Shown here piece after piece: positions 25,074 to 38,610 of a DNA stretch of 64,000 nucleotides (the first letter of the stretch is position 1; each line of letters begins with the position of its first letter). Origin of the DNA: Polyodon spathula (Eukaryota; Chordata; Actinopteri; Acipenseriformes; Polyodontidae); contig NC_054552.1 in the NCBI RefSeq assembly GCF_017654505.1, positions 33,252,597 through 33,316,596 on the forward strand, read 5' to 3'. Below the pieces are notes generated by a model. That model saw nothing but the letters and a program-made list of their open reading frames with translations, was not told the DNA's origin and did no database searches. The position numbers were made by a program, and so were the translations under genes.

Positions 25074-25079
25074 GATATA

Positions 25080-25130
<51 letters not shown>

Positions 25131-25152
25131 TATATATATATATATATATATT
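25074..25152. repeat. (TA)n microsatellite
   Basis: AT dinucleotide run with a few interruptions in the ANKRD34C upstream region. Confidence 0.9.
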
Positions 25153-26048
25153 TATAAAGGATTTATTTGTAGTTGGTAATCATACATATGCTAAAAGAAA
25201 GCAGACTGCTTTAATAAAGGTAATACACAAATCCAAGCGAAAACGAGCGTGTATAGACTACCTTTTTAACACACGACCTTACACGACCTTTCAACACAAG
25301 TCTCGACTAGAAATATTTTCATTGGAAGACATTGAAAAAGACGTCCATTCGAAACGCTTGTCATTGAATTCTAGTGTATTGTACTATTTCTTAATTCAGC
25401 AACACTGATTAGTTTAATGCTAGTTATGGGTGATCCATAAATGTGGTTAAACTAGATCACGCAGCTATACCAGCGGCAAAAGCATGAACCTCAAACGAAT
25501 CGTCTAAAGTGATGTATTATAAAAACCCTCGTACGCACAGACGCGCTTGGCTTTGATTCAGTACCCTGGACAGCAACTTGTGGACGTTTGAACGGACGCG
25601 GTGCAGTCGCCAGATCGACAAAGCACAAGTATTGCTGCTACGTATTACACTTGTTTTGTCAGAACCTTAAAAATATCTAATGCGTCAGTCATAGTAATTT
25701 ATTGACATGATAGATTTTAAACAAAATGGATAAGCCTAAAAAAACAAAACAAAAAAAGGATCTTAAAAATATGTTTCCTCTTCATAATAGTCCACTCAAC
25801 AATTCGGTATTAGATATTTTAGATCGCCATCTGGTGGGATCAAATAATATCATACAACATGTTTCAAGCCGTAGGTTCTTCCTGGCACTGTTGATCGAAA
25901 GAAAACTTTTTGAAAGCATCTTTTTTTTAAATGCGCATAAAGGTAGACCGTGTTTGTTAAAATGCACAACCCTTTAACATTTGGGGTGTTAACTGGCCAG
26001 GGTGCACGGCACGTGTTCATGATTCCCTCCCCACTCTTTTGTTGACAG
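25153..26048. other. ANKRD34C upstream flank or 5' intron
   Basis: No exon supported. It ends with a strong acceptor: pyrimidine-rich CCTCCCCACTCTTTTG and TTGACAG at 26042-26048. This suggests the coding exon starts at 26049 and that a 5' untranslated exon lies further upstream. Confidence 0.4.
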
Positions 26049-26072
26049 GTTGCTCTGGTGGCTTCTCAGTGA

Positions 26073-27719
<1,647 letters not shown>

Positions 27720-28158
27720 AAGTGCCCACTCCTTTTCTTTTTCACAACAGCTTAGTGTTGCCCACTTTAACACCAAAGGGCCATATTTTGAAGCAGGTGC
27801 AAAGGCACCACCGAGGCGGATAAAAAATTGTAGCAGCATAAAACTAGCAACAAACAACCCAGCAAGAGGAAGGAGTCGTTCAGTTATCATTCTGGAGTGT
27901 CTGGGCTGTTCATCTCTGAAAATGTCCTAGTGTATGCCTCTGCACACACTTCAAAACAGGGCCTGTCAGTGTGTCAGCAGAATTAGTACTACATCATGTT
28001 CTACGATCCATCATGACGTTTAAGATTTAGAAAATGTCTTGCATTACCTGTGAACAAAATGGTCTAGAATCATGTAACAGGCCAGTGTCAATAATGAGAC
28101 AGAGGCAAGAAAGCTGCAGTTAAAGTGCCAGTGAAAACAAAACAAAACAGGAACAAAA

Positions 28159-28360
28159 GGTACATTTAAAAGAAATGATATTACTCAAGGTTACATTTAA
28201 AAGAAATGATATTACTCAAGGATACATTTAAAAGAAAGGAGATTACTTGAGGGTATTTTTTAAAAGAAAGGAGATTACTTGATGGTACATTTAAAAGAAA
28301 GGAGATTACTCAAGGATACATTTAAAAGAAAGATTACTTGAGGGTACATTTAAAAGCCGA
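28159..28360. repeat. about 31-bp tandem repeat, 7 copies
   Basis: Imperfect copies of TACATTTAAAAGAAATGATA begin near 28159, 28189, 28220, 28251, 28283, 28314 and 28342. They lie in the probable 3' UTR of ANKRD34C. Confidence 0.85.
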
Positions 28361-28503
28361 GTAGATCATGTGTAATGCTACCGGAATTCTGCAATTATAA
28401 ATGGTGCCTTCCCTTTGAAAGAAAAGTTAATAAATTAAGGTATAATTCACTTTAAATACCCTTTTCTATTTTGACACCTGGAATCATAAATATATGCAAC
28501 ATA

Positions 28504-28506
<3 letters not shown>

Positions 28507-28566
<60 letters not shown>
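28507..28566. repeat. (CT)n(AT)n compound microsatellite
   Basis: A CT run that passes directly into AT dinucleotides, in the likely ANKRD34C 3' UTR. Confidence 0.9.
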
Positions 28567-29555
28567 CCATTCCACTGCTCACGTAAACAGATGTCAATAT
28601 TTCACAAGCCTGTGAATGTCCATAACGACTCACAACCTTTACACTAAATCATGACATGGTTTCACCATTACTTATGAAGCATTCCAAAAGTTAAGAGAAT
28701 AGACATGTATATAAAAAAGTATATTAAATACCTTATTATGTATCGATTAAATATAGTGAAGTATGTTATGAGCGTTTGTAGAAGTCCAGTTGCTTCTGCT
28801 CCTTATCAAGTGTATTAAAGCGCCTTACATATCATTTGTGTGAGCTAACGTAGGCCCCTACAGTTGAATGTAGTGGTCAATGCGGCTTTTTAGTGCTCTT
28901 TTGCTTAGAGCATCATGTTGGTGGACCGAGTCCTACAGCAAGTGTGTCTGGATGTTGTCCTTATTATATTAGAGGTGTGGGACGAATCTATCAGAATCCA
29001 AGTGCTACAGTATTATTCTGAGCTTCCTTGTCAATTAGCTGTAAAATGTTGTACTAGGATTGAGCACATGTTGTTACATGCTGTGTAGAGTATGTTCATA
29101 TATCTCTCTGTGTTCTTAATAAATGTGTTGTGATTAACGTGATTATACTGATTAACGTGTACACTCCAAGATGTGAAAGACTGGAGTAGGTATCAGAGAG
29201 GGATAACCACTAACACTACAATTTAAAAAAACACAGTTTAAGAATTAAACACAAATCATACAAAACTAATTTCATTGAAATTGAGTGAGAAGATCCTGTA
29301 TGTACTGGAACACATTACTGTGTCACGTTTTTAACTATTAAAGGGTATTTGAAATCCGTTCCATGAAATGCATGTTTAATCTTGAACATTAGTTTACAGT
29401 GCAGAATATCATGGTATAATAGGAGTTATATGTAAAGATCATATAGGATGATATATGAGAACCATACAACAAATATTTATTTTATTCTTCAAATGTCTGT
29501 ATATACAATCTGAAATAAGGAAAACAAAAGTTATATAGTGAAAAGGCACTTAAAG

Positions 29556-29567
29556 TGTGTGTGTGTG

Positions 29568-29622
<55 letters not shown>

Positions 29623-29625
29623 CAA

Positions 29626-29702
<77 letters not shown>
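29556..29702. repeat. (GT)n(AT)n compound microsatellite
   Basis: A short GT run followed by about 130 bp of AT, interrupted once by TACAAAGAG. It lies just past the RDH-like stop codon on the other strand. The Tyr-Ile frames through it are artefacts. Confidence 0.95.
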
Positions 29703-29707
<5 letters not shown>

Positions 29708-29918
29708 AGTCCCAGAATGACAGCTGCATTGCCTTTGAAAAAGATGCAATATGGAACGCTGGCCATTCTGATTATTCCATTTGTATACTTTAGTATCATT
29801 TGCTGGTCACCTTTTCAAAGGGTTTTTTTTTCTGAAAGGAAGGGTTTGTTTCTGAAAGGAATATTTAAAGTTCGAAACTCTGCTGCTTTGGTAATAGCCG
29901 CTGCCCCCCCCCCCCAAA

Positions 29919-32914
29919 TCACTGCTTTAGGCCCACCATCTGTGCACTCAGCTCCCAGAGTCTTCTGGCTGCTTCATCATCTGTAGCTTGAGCTGCAGCT
30001 TCCTTGGGAGCACAGTCACTGCAACAAGGAAAGATACACAGGACTCCATCACAATACAGTCAGAGATATGCATGCAAAGCTGACGGAACACAAAGCCATT
30101 TGTGGATTGTGGCTTGGAACTTGGGATTCAGGAGACTGGGTTTCAGGCCACTGCATGGCACACTAGAAGAGACCTGGGGTTTGATACAGCAAAGTTGCCT
30201 CAAGGCAGGTTTCCTGGAGCCAGGTTTTAAGCCACTGTTCCTGACAAAGTGTCTTCGTGTTCCCTCAGCTTAACGCTTGGCAAGGACACAGACACATCAC
30301 ACTCAAAGTGTACATGGCCATTTTCGCCTCATTTCAAGCAGTCTGTTTAGATATTGGAAAACAAACCTAGCACCCGACACGCGCTTACCTGAAGTACAAA
30401 CCACTGGTGTGCTCCAGCTCTTCAGCCACGGCACAGTGGATAGTGGTCTGAGCTCCCTGCCATGGAGTCTTGAACAGGAGCAGGATAAATGGGGCGAATA
30501 TAATCCTCTTCCATAAAGCTATGGTAGGCGATATGTGTCTTCCGAGTGCAGTGTGCACCACTCCTGGGTGCAGGCTATTAGCAGTCATGCCTGCACCTGC
30601 AAAGATGGAACAGGCTATCACGATTGTCCACACTTTCTTAGATTGATCAAGGCATCAGCAAGCACAGGAGTTAAACGCTTTGTGAATAAGAGAACAGTTT
30701 CACACAGTGTAACTGAAGTTACAGGAGAAACAAACAACAAGCACTGGATGCATCAAACCTGCCCCTGGAAAGGAAAGGGAATGGCAGCAGTTCAGTCTGC
30801 AAGCTCATCCAGTCTTTGGCGATACCTGTAAAGGTGCTGAATTGCCTGCCATTGCTGTGATCTGGCTTAGGGTACTTCCACAGGTCGTGTGCCCTTTCCA
30901 GAGAGGCTCAGTTACAGCGGTGGCTCCACTCACCTTGCAGTCTGTGAGCGAGTTCCCTGGTGAAGAGGACGTTAGCCAGCTTGCTCTGCCTGTAGCTTTT
31001 GTAAGGGTCGTAGTCTTTATCCAGGTTAATATCATCAAAGTGAATCTGGCCTTCAGAATGAATAAAACAACTGAGATTGATCAGGCAACTCTTAATAACC
31101 ATGAAAATACTCTGCATAAAGTCTAGTGTCACCATCAGTGAGTTATCACTTTATTGTCACTTGTGGTCTTCAAGCCTTCTACAGTGCTCCCTCTTTATAA
31201 GGCATCCCATTATCCCGTGGGGCAGGTTACAGTCCTGGCTCCCAGTTGTCCCATGAGGCTATTACACTTGCATGTGTGTTCTAGGGAGAGCACTGCAAAA
31301 GTATATCAGAAGTTACAGCAAAGAAATAAGAAAACACAGGGAATGGATTTACAGTGTCAGGCCAGGTTAAAAAAAGAGTCAATGTAAAAATACAACCTGG
31401 AAAACTAAACAAGCTTCAGAAAAACTCACATTATGCTCATGAGGGATAAGAAAATCCCTTTACTTGGAAGTTAGCTCCGTACTGACCTCTCTCATGAGCT
31501 AAGCTGGACACGTTGATGATGCGGCTGGGAGAGGACTTCTTCAGCAGATCGAGGAGAGAGTTTGTCAACAGGAAGTGACCCAGGTGATTGACACCAAACT
31601 GCATCTAAAACCCGTCCTCCGTCTTCCACTTTGGACACATCATAATCCCTGGAATAACACATTAACATGTGGTACAAATACAAGACAGCACAAGAATGTG
31701 TCCTAGTAGCATGTGTGTTTTGTGAGATTCTCTATTTATTTGTTGGAATAGTTAGTAAGCCCAGCGTCTAATGAATCAGCTAGAAAAGAGAATCATGCAA
31801 TACATATCATTTATGAGTACAGTCAAAAGTAAAAATGTGCAAGTATGACAACTTTAACAGCAAAAATACATTAATAAGCTTTACCATAAGAGCACAGTGG
31901 AAAATAGGTTCCACTGGATTTTGAATATCACAAAATACTATCCGTCAACCAAGCTTACAGTAAATGACCACTACTAACAATAGCTCTAGTCATGGTAACA
32001 AGTGGTGTCCATTAAAGATCCATGGATTAAGAATGCTTTCTGGCTAAAAAGTGAAACCCTCTCTTAAGATTCATCTTTGACGCACTTGCTTGACTAGCAG
32101 GGACCTGTCTTTTTGACTTCATTGAGGTCTCTAGTAAGAGTATGAAATGCAACCCAAGAAGAAGAGTGTCCAGTTATTCACCTGCATTGTTGATGAGAAG
32201 GTCCAGCCGTTCCTCCTCGTGCTGGATTTCCTCAGCGAGATGCCGTACGGACTCCAGGGAGGCCAGGTCCAGCTTCTTGATGACCACGTTACCGTTGCCA
32301 GTCTTCTGCCTGATCTCCTCTGCTGCCTCGCTGGCCTTGTCCATATCTCTGCATGCCATGATGACCCGCGCCCCTGCAAAGGCACGCAACCCTCACTGCA
32401 ACTCTGAACTCTTTCAGTAAGCAACCCCAGAATGACATCACAGCTATCCTTACAGCAGCTTTTACACAGTAGCAACAACAAAACAAAGAGCAAGAGTCAA
32501 AGAGAGAACCAGATGTTTGCTGGCGTTTTTATAGCGTGCTCATTAAAGAATTGCTGACAGCTATAGTAGTTTCTATAAGGGCTGCAATGCTATTATTCAA
32601 TCCTACAGGGCAGTATTGTTGAAAACAATACAATCCCACTAGAAGTAATGCAATAGTTTCAGTGTTTATATGAAAGCCAGTTGTAGAGAGTATATAGAGA
32701 CTTGCATGTGATCCGGGCCAGTTATTTTCCCTACACTTCCTAACAGGGCTGCATTGTCACTTCTCAAAAGCTCACCTCTTCGTGCCAGGTCCTGCGCAGT
32801 CTCCTTGCCAATCCCTATGTTTGCACCGGTGATTAAAACTGTCTTCCCGTCCAGCCTCGCCTTGCTCCTGCAAACTCCCCTTGCAAACCATTTCCGCAGT
32901 GCGAGCAGACTCAT
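29919..32914 (-). CDS. RDH11/12/13-like short-chain dehydrogenase, stop in exon 3
   Basis: Six exons on the minus strand: 32914-32776, 32373-32182, 31648-31487, 31050-30934, 30596-30389 and 30018-29919. All have GT/AG borders and joining phases, totalling 918 nt (305 residues plus stop). The product is an NADP(H)-dependent classical/extended SDR of the retinol dehydrogenase group, which reduces or oxidises retinoids and aldehydes, usually at ER or mitochondrial membranes (family knowledge). Visible motifs are [10 protein letters not shown] (cofactor loop), LINNAG, the active-site INVSS serine and YRQSK (YxxxK). [12 protein letters not shown] and the C-terminal [13 protein letters not shown] resemble RDH13 and RDH12. 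Codon GAG, expected in DGFEMQFG, is TAG at 31607-31605, so the frame is broken at about residue 122, before the catalytic Tyr and Lys. Everything else looks intact. It could be a fresh pseudogene, a null allele or a base error. A zebrafish rdh12-like orthologue is the likeliest identity. A possible AATAAA lies at 29482-29477. Confidence 0.85.
31605..31607 (-). other. in-frame amber codon in RDH-like exon 3
   Basis: The plus strand reads CTA, hence TAG on the coding strand, between the Phe and Met codons of the conserved segment DGF(E)MQFGVNH. Family members have Glu (GAG/GAA) here, so one G-to-T change explains it. Confidence 0.85.
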
Positions 32915-33854
32915 TCCTGACAGGAAGAAAGCAAGCTTTCAATATCAATGACAGCAGTCTCACAAAGATAACATCTTAGGGACAGGCTGTGGTATGCAAC
33001 GTCCCGGGTACGCATGACCCTATTTCAAACCTGCCCATACAGAAGACATTGCATTGCAAAGTGTTATTTCACAAGTGAACAGGACACAGTGTTTAGTTCA
33101 CTTTGCACTCGCTCACCGGCAACCGCCGCAGCAGCGATTCCTGTCGCATGGTCTTGAAAAAACACCACAATTCCCTCTGTTGACATGGCGTAGTGTTTTG
33201 TTTATGTCACTGAATCAAATTGCAATTTGCGGTAGTTTTATTTATCTATTTGTGTCGAATGTCTTTCAATGCAGCAACTTTAATCTTTATAAAGTATATT
33301 TGAAAGTCTGCGCTCTGAATAATTAATATACTGAAGCCGTGTTCTTGAATCTAGATCCGTGTGTTCTCGGTGTTACAATCTGCTCTTCTTTCCACTTCCT
33401 GGTACGGCGTTGCAAACACGTTCTGGAACTACCGGTTTACACACAGTCTTTGTTTTATTAATTTATTTTGTAATTTTGCCATTGATTGCATAATTTATGT
33501 TGATTATCTATATCTGAATATAATTATAGCAACGTTTTAATCCGGCCGTCTTTCTGGTTCATTGCACGCATGAGTTCTAATAAGATGTGTTTAGATGAGC
33601 TGGCCATTGCTAATAGGACACGGCTCTTTCTCGGGTGTTCTTCACGGGATTCGTGGGCACGCTTGCGGGTATTGCAGTGTTAGAATAGGGATACGCGCAG
33701 AACAACCTCCCTTCCCTCAATTCTTTTTTTTTTTTTTTTTTTTTAAGGTCTGAATGTTTAACATGAAACTTTCTTATTTCTTCTTTTTTTAAGACGTGCC
33801 ATTTTCTCAAGCGTTTAGTCTCATCATGGTTTAATGTTACTACGACTACTAAAA

Positions 33855-33911
<57 letters not shown>

Positions 33912-34096
33912 AGGATCATTCAAAAATAAATCGTCGATTCTGCAGTGCTGAGTAAAACGAAGCAGCTGTTTTCTGTTCACAAAAGAGCAATGGAGGGGAA
34001 ACTAATTCTGCACGAGTACAGCTTGTGATTCATTGTGCGTTTAGAATAAGGTTTTATTTGATCTCATAGTAATCCTGAGTATCATGTAGGACCATG

Positions 34097-34097
<1 letters not shown>
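32915..34097. other. RDH-like 5' flank
   Basis: Contains the likely 5' UTR and promoter of the RDH-like gene. A GC-richer patch, CACCGGCAACCGCCGCAGCA, lies near 33115 and an ETS-like ACTTCCTG near 33395. Also a poly-T of about 20 at 33725 and an (ATT)n run at 33857-33910. No other gene seen. Confidence 0.4.
33857..33910. repeat. (ATT)n microsatellite
   Basis: Pure ATT triplet run between the RDH-like gene and TMED3. Confidence 0.9.

Positions 34098-34179
<82 letters not shown>
34098..34179. repeat. (TA)n microsatellite
   Basis: TA run of about 80 bp abutting the left end of the Tc1-like element. Tc1/mariner elements insert at TA, so this was a likely target. Confidence 0.95.
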
Positions 34180-34182
<3 letters not shown>

Positions 34183-35023
34183 TGGCTTGCAAAAGTATTC
34201 AGACCCCTGACCAATTCTCTCATATTACTGAATTACAAATGGTACATTGAAATTTCGTTCTGTTTTATATTTTATTTTTAAACACTGAAACTCAGAGTCA
34301 ATTATTGTAAGGTGACATTGGTTTTATGTTGGGAAATATTTTTAAGAAAAAAAAAAAAAGAAATATCTTGCTTGCATAAGTATTCAACCCCTGTGCTGTG
34401 GAAGCTCCCAGTTTGCACCGACAGAGTGCAATGGCGGGGAGTGGAGTAACGGTGCACCAGTCAACCATATCAAGAGCTCTGCATAACACTGGCCTGTATG
34501 GGAGGGTGGCAAGAAAGAAGCCGTTACTCAAAAAGTACCATCTGAAACATTGGAGTGGCTCAAGAACAAAAAGGTGAATGTCCTACAGTGGTCCAGTCAA
34601 AGTCCTGATCTCAATCCCATTGAGAATCTGGGGGACTATTTGAAAATTGTGGTCCACAAGTGTCGTTCAACCAACCTGAACAACCTGTAGCAAATCTGCC
34701 AAGAAGAATGGGCCAAAATCACACCGACACTGTGTGCAAAGCTGGTACATACTTACCCCAAAAGACTTAAAGCTGTTATTTCAGCGAAAGGTGGCTCTAC
34801 CAAATATTAATATGTGGGGGTTGAATACTTATGCAAGCAAGATATTTCAGTTTTTTATTTTTCTTAAAAATATTTCCCAACATAAAACCAATGTCACCTT
34901 ACAATAATTGTTTCTGAGTTTCAGTGTTTAAAAATAAAATATCAAACAACGATATTTCAATGTACCAGTTGTAATTCAGTAATATGAGAGAATTGGTTAG
35001 GGGTCTGAATACTTTTGCAAGGC

Positions 35024-35027
<4 letters not shown>
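34180..35027 (+). mobile_element. defective Tc1/mariner-like element, long TIRs
   Basis: About 848 bp. The ends CAGTGGCTTGCAAAAGTATT and, inverted, CAGTGCCTTGCAAAAGTATT begin inverted repeats of about 200 bp (34180-34390 and 34815-35027). Between them are two transposase remnants on the plus strand. One is a helix-turn-helix part (motif [17 protein letters not shown], about 34450-34500). The other is the C-terminal DDE part ([15 protein letters not shown], about 34590-34640). The central catalytic region is deleted, and TAG at about 34688 stops the frame, so it cannot make transposase. Its left flank is TA; the right flank has expanded into GT repeats. It sits between the divergent RDH-like and TMED3 genes. 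Confidence 0.9.

Positions 35028-35107
<80 letters not shown>
35026..35107. repeat. (GT)n(AT)n compound microsatellite
   Basis: GT then AT dinucleotides starting exactly at the right terminus of the Tc1-like element. Confidence 0.95.
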
Positions 35108-35108
<1 letters not shown>

Positions 35109-35291
35109 ATATATATAGTGTATTTATATGTGAACGGCCTGGGATCTGTGGTGGGTTTGTTCACAGGGAGAGAGCCTGCAGTACAGTAACACACCGATAA
35201 CAGAAGCTCTGTGTTGTATTGTATGTGGTACACTGAGCTGTGCCCGACTCCACAGAATTGTTCCTCCTCACCGCTACGTCTTCTTGCAGCC

Positions 35292-35321
35292 CCGGAAGCG
35301 CTCCTGTCTGGTGCCACGTCA
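35292..35321 (+). promoter_or_regulatory. candidate TMED3 promoter motifs (ETS, UPRE)
   Basis: CCGGAAG at 35292-35298 is an ETS core. CCACGTCA at 35314-35321 is the complement of TGACGTGG, the XBP1/ATF6 unfolded-protein-response element. They lie 160-190 bp upstream of the TMED3 ATG. A link between ER stress and a p24 cargo receptor is plausible, but here it is inferred from motifs alone. Confidence 0.35.
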
Positions 35322-35481
35322 GGCTTTTACCGGTACATAAACACCATCACTGTCATATCCAGACTGCATCCATAATACCGAGCATCTCCAGTGGACAGAG
35401 TTTTAAAGGACAGCCTGAGCCTCTTCGTTTTGTATTAGCGCGTTTCGGTAATCCACTGTCTCCCGTGATAAGCCGTGCATC

Positions 35482-35909
35482 ATGACAGTCACGATTCCTT
35501 TGTTCCGTTGCTTCCTCTTATTCTTTCATGTTGTTGTAGTTTTTCATTTGGTTTCCGCGACTGAGCTGACGTTTGAGTTGGCTGATGACGACAAACAATG
35601 CTTCTTTGAAGAAATTGAAAAAGGAGAAAAGTTTTCACTAGATTATCAAGTAAGTATGTTTCTGTACCGTTATTGCACAGAATTCTGTACCCCGCATGCT
35701 TGTGCAGATGCTGTTTTTCAAAGCTGGACGTGGATGTGCGGTATTATTCCTGTGCCGCTGTGATCTCAAGCACTGCCATTGAGTTCTGCAGCAGTTTGCA
35801 ACAAATAGTGAAAACAAGACCAAAAATGAAAAAAAATGAGTAAGCATGCATGTTGTGCGTATTTTGATTGAAATATTTGATCAGAAGTATTATAACGTAT
35901 TAGTTTTGT

Positions 35910-35942
<33 letters not shown>

Positions 35943-36074
35943 ACATGTCTGTAAGCTAATGCATTGTTGAAAGTAAGGTAACTAATGGACTACTTGCACC
36001 TGTAAACTATTAGGAGACGAGGGTGATGAGAGCCTAATTCAAAAAAAAAAGTTTTCAAAGTATTCATAATCATA

Positions 36075-36129
<55 letters not shown>

Positions 36130-37476
36130 CATATGTAGTATAATGTAGAAAGATGTAATGTAGTACACACATATTGCCACCAGGAGGCATGATTAGCCGT
36201 TCCAATTAAAAACGGTATGAATGTGCAGTTTCTATAGTCTGAAACAGTTTGAAACAGCTAATATTAGAGTAGCCCAGAACAATTGAATGTATGTAACACT
36301 TATGTCAATACAAGCTACAAATGCATTTTCTTAATATCATTTAAAATCTAGTAAATTTATTATTTTTTTTTTTTAAAGAGGCTTCCTCAAGCATCTAGTC
36401 TTTAAAATGACAAATAAACAGTTGATGCATTATAATTCTAAACTATCCCCAGACATCTCTTCTGTGATACAGTGGGCTGCATTGCTAAATGTGCAAGAGA
36501 AAACAAATACAAGTACTCTCCTGTATTTTTAAAATAATCAACCGGAGGAACATGACATGATTAACTTGTGACTTTTTTCAAAGTGCTTTTTATTATATTT
36601 TTTTTAGGAATAAAATGCATGTTGATATTTTTGAAGTGTGAGATTGATTTTAAATGTATTGCCTGTATTGAGTTCAAGCTGAAGGCCTGCTTGTCGTGCT
36701 CATGCTGTCTGTCCCTGGCAGGTAATTACAGGTGGTAACTATGACGTAGACTGTTCCATCGTGGATCCAGGAGCGAAGGTCCTGTACGAAGAGAGTAAGA
36801 AGCAGTACGACCACTTCAGCCACACGGCTGAGGAGACCGGTGTGTACAAGGTCTGCTTCAGCAATGAGTTCTCCACCTTCTCGCACAAGACAGTGTACTT
36901 CGACCTGCAAACCGGGGAGGAGCCTGCCCTTATCCCAGAAATGCATAACAGGGTCTCCGCTCTCACCCAGGTTAGTCCCAGAGGCCGTTCTTCCTCTGCA
37001 GCCCTTCATGAAGGTGCTTTACCAAGTGCAGGAGTGGATACAATCTGAGACAGAGTCAAGGGTTTCTCCAGTTTCACTGGACCTGCCCTGTGGTTATGTT
37101 TAGGCTGTTCCTTTTGGGGTTTGTTTTGTGTGTTTTGGTACTACTTAAGAGCAGCTGCCCGACGGCAGCAGCGTACTGCAATTAAAATATAATGAACTCA
37201 GCCTCCACACAACCCTGATAGCAATGCCTTCCTTGTTTTCAGATGGAATCCTCCAGCGTCTTAATCCACGAGATCCTGAAGACCATCTCCGAGTCCCAGA
37301 CTCACTACCGCCTGAGGGAAGCCATTGACCGCATCAGGGCGGACGAGATCCACGAGCACGTCATGTACTGGTCAGTCGGGGAGACGCTCATCCTCTTTGT
37401 GGTCAGCATCAGCCAGGTGGTGATGCTCAAAAGCTTCTTCACTGACAAGAAGCCCCTCCCAGGACTCAGCTCCTAG
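35482..37476 (+). CDS. TMED3: p24 family cargo receptor TMED3
   Basis: Three exons: 35482-35649, 36722-36970 and 37243-37476, all phase 0 with GT/AG borders, giving 216 residues (human TMED3 has 217). It is a type I membrane protein of the early secretory pathway that cycles between ER and Golgi and helps load cargo into COPI/COPII vesicles (family knowledge). Seen in order: a hydrophobic signal peptide (about 1-25, ending VSATELTF); a GOLD domain with two cysteines (KQCFFEE and YKVCFSNEF) and the hallmark [12 protein letters not shown]; a coiled-coil segment ([20 protein letters not shown]); one transmembrane helix ([16 protein letters not shown]); and a short cytosolic tail KSFFTDKKP with the FF sorting motif. 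The start is fixed by the signal peptide. Identity as the gamma-p24 member TMED3 rests on HYRLREA, SFFT and the ANKRD34C neighbour. A polyadenylation hexamer lies at 38580-38585. Confidence 0.95.
35650..36721 (+). other. TMED3 intron 1
   Basis: Starts GTAAGTATG and ends CTGGCAG. It holds a T-run (35909-35941) and an (ATT)n run (36077-36125). The open frame reading past the donor is not coding. Confidence 0.85.
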
Positions 37477-38610
37477 ACATGGGAGTTTTCTTCCATTTTG
37501 CAGGGTGTGTATCAAGGTACACAATCTTTTTCAAATTTGTACTTTTCTTTGGTGCATAGTGTCTCCTCCAGTATGTTATATTCATGCCATGCTCTTTGTT
37601 GCATTTCTTTTTTAATTATTGTTAACGATTTTCAAGGCACACACTATGATTGATGAGAAAGTGCCTCCTGTTTCATGCCTCAATGTCCTTTTACTTCCCC
37701 TGGAAATGCACGCACAAACAGGCTAAGCTTTGGAACTGTGCTCTTAATTGAAACCTTTGGCACCCAGCCTTAGAAAAAAGATATATAAATATTTATCTGT
37801 ATTGCAATCTTTTATCGATTTGACTTTAAAAAGACACACACACAGACAGCACATTCTTTAAATTGCAAAAGTTTAAGGAGTAGCAACATTTTCTCATCAA
37901 ACAAGCTGCTGGAAAATAGCTTTATGAGTCTAAAATCGGGTTCTATTCCACGCTAACCCTGTGGACATGGTAAAGGCAGGTGCTGCCTAAGCCCGTGTGG
38001 AATGTGTGCGCCTGATTCTACAGCTTGGCTGTTACTTTCTTTATCTTTTTGGACATTGTTTTAGCACTTGGACTTGGTGTACTATAATTGACACCAAAAG
38101 CAGTAAATGTTAAATATAACTCTCTGGTCTTACAAAACTGCATCAGGTTCCTCTCACTATCCACTCGTCATCCATTCCTGTATCCTGTTTGTCTTGACTG
38201 CATTTCAGCAAGTTCCACATTCCTCGAGAAGCATCTGCTAAAGGTATTGAGACCCAGGCCATTAACAGGAAGGTTGTGTCGAGGCTTGTGTCTTGAAGCT
38301 GTTGTTTTCCACCCTCTTTGTGGATGCTCAGTGTGTGATTGTGTGCCAGGGAGCTACGTTCTGGGTTCTGGTGGGTTCATGTTTCTGCCCTGTGGGGCAG
38401 GTTTAGCTCATTTCTTTCCTTGACAGGAATCCAGTATGTGTTCATCGTTTGCTCTGTGGCAAGACACTGAACCACGTGGTGACTGTTTGTTCCCTGCGAG
38501 ACAGACCTGTGTGAGCAAAGCAAAGCAAGGAGGTACAATTAGAGAGGAGGGCAGGAGGGGAACATGTACTTCAAAACGAAATAAAAACAGCATTGCAAAA
38601 ATGGATTCTC
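37477..38610 (+). other. TMED3 3' UTR
   Basis: No new exon is seen. AATAAA at 38580-38585, followed by a T/G-rich stretch (GTTCTACTGTGTTTATTGC), is the best 3' end, giving an untranslated region of about 1.1 kb. Confidence 0.6.

Larger units (their letters stand above)
27720..29140 (+). other. probable ANKRD34C 3' UTR and repeats
   Basis: After the stop codon no new exon appears. It includes about seven copies of a 28-31-bp unit around TACATTTAAAAGAAA at 28159-28360 and a (CT)n(AT)n tract at 28507-28566. A polyadenylation hexamer AATAAA at 29118-29123, followed by GTGTTGTG, is a good candidate 3' end. Confidence 0.45.

Noticed and set aside
29531..29986. Tyr-Ile repeat open frames
   Set aside because: They read through an (AT)n microsatellite and are low complexity.
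31492..31683. 63-codon open frame across RDH-like exon 3
   Set aside because: It is in the wrong frame. The frame carrying [12 protein letters not shown] joins both neighbouring exons in phase and contains the amber codon.
35650..35763. Extension of TMED3 exon 1 reading frame beyond 35649
   Set aside because: The consensus donor GTAAGTATG and the match of exon 2 ([11 protein letters not shown]) to the p24 family show that this is intron.
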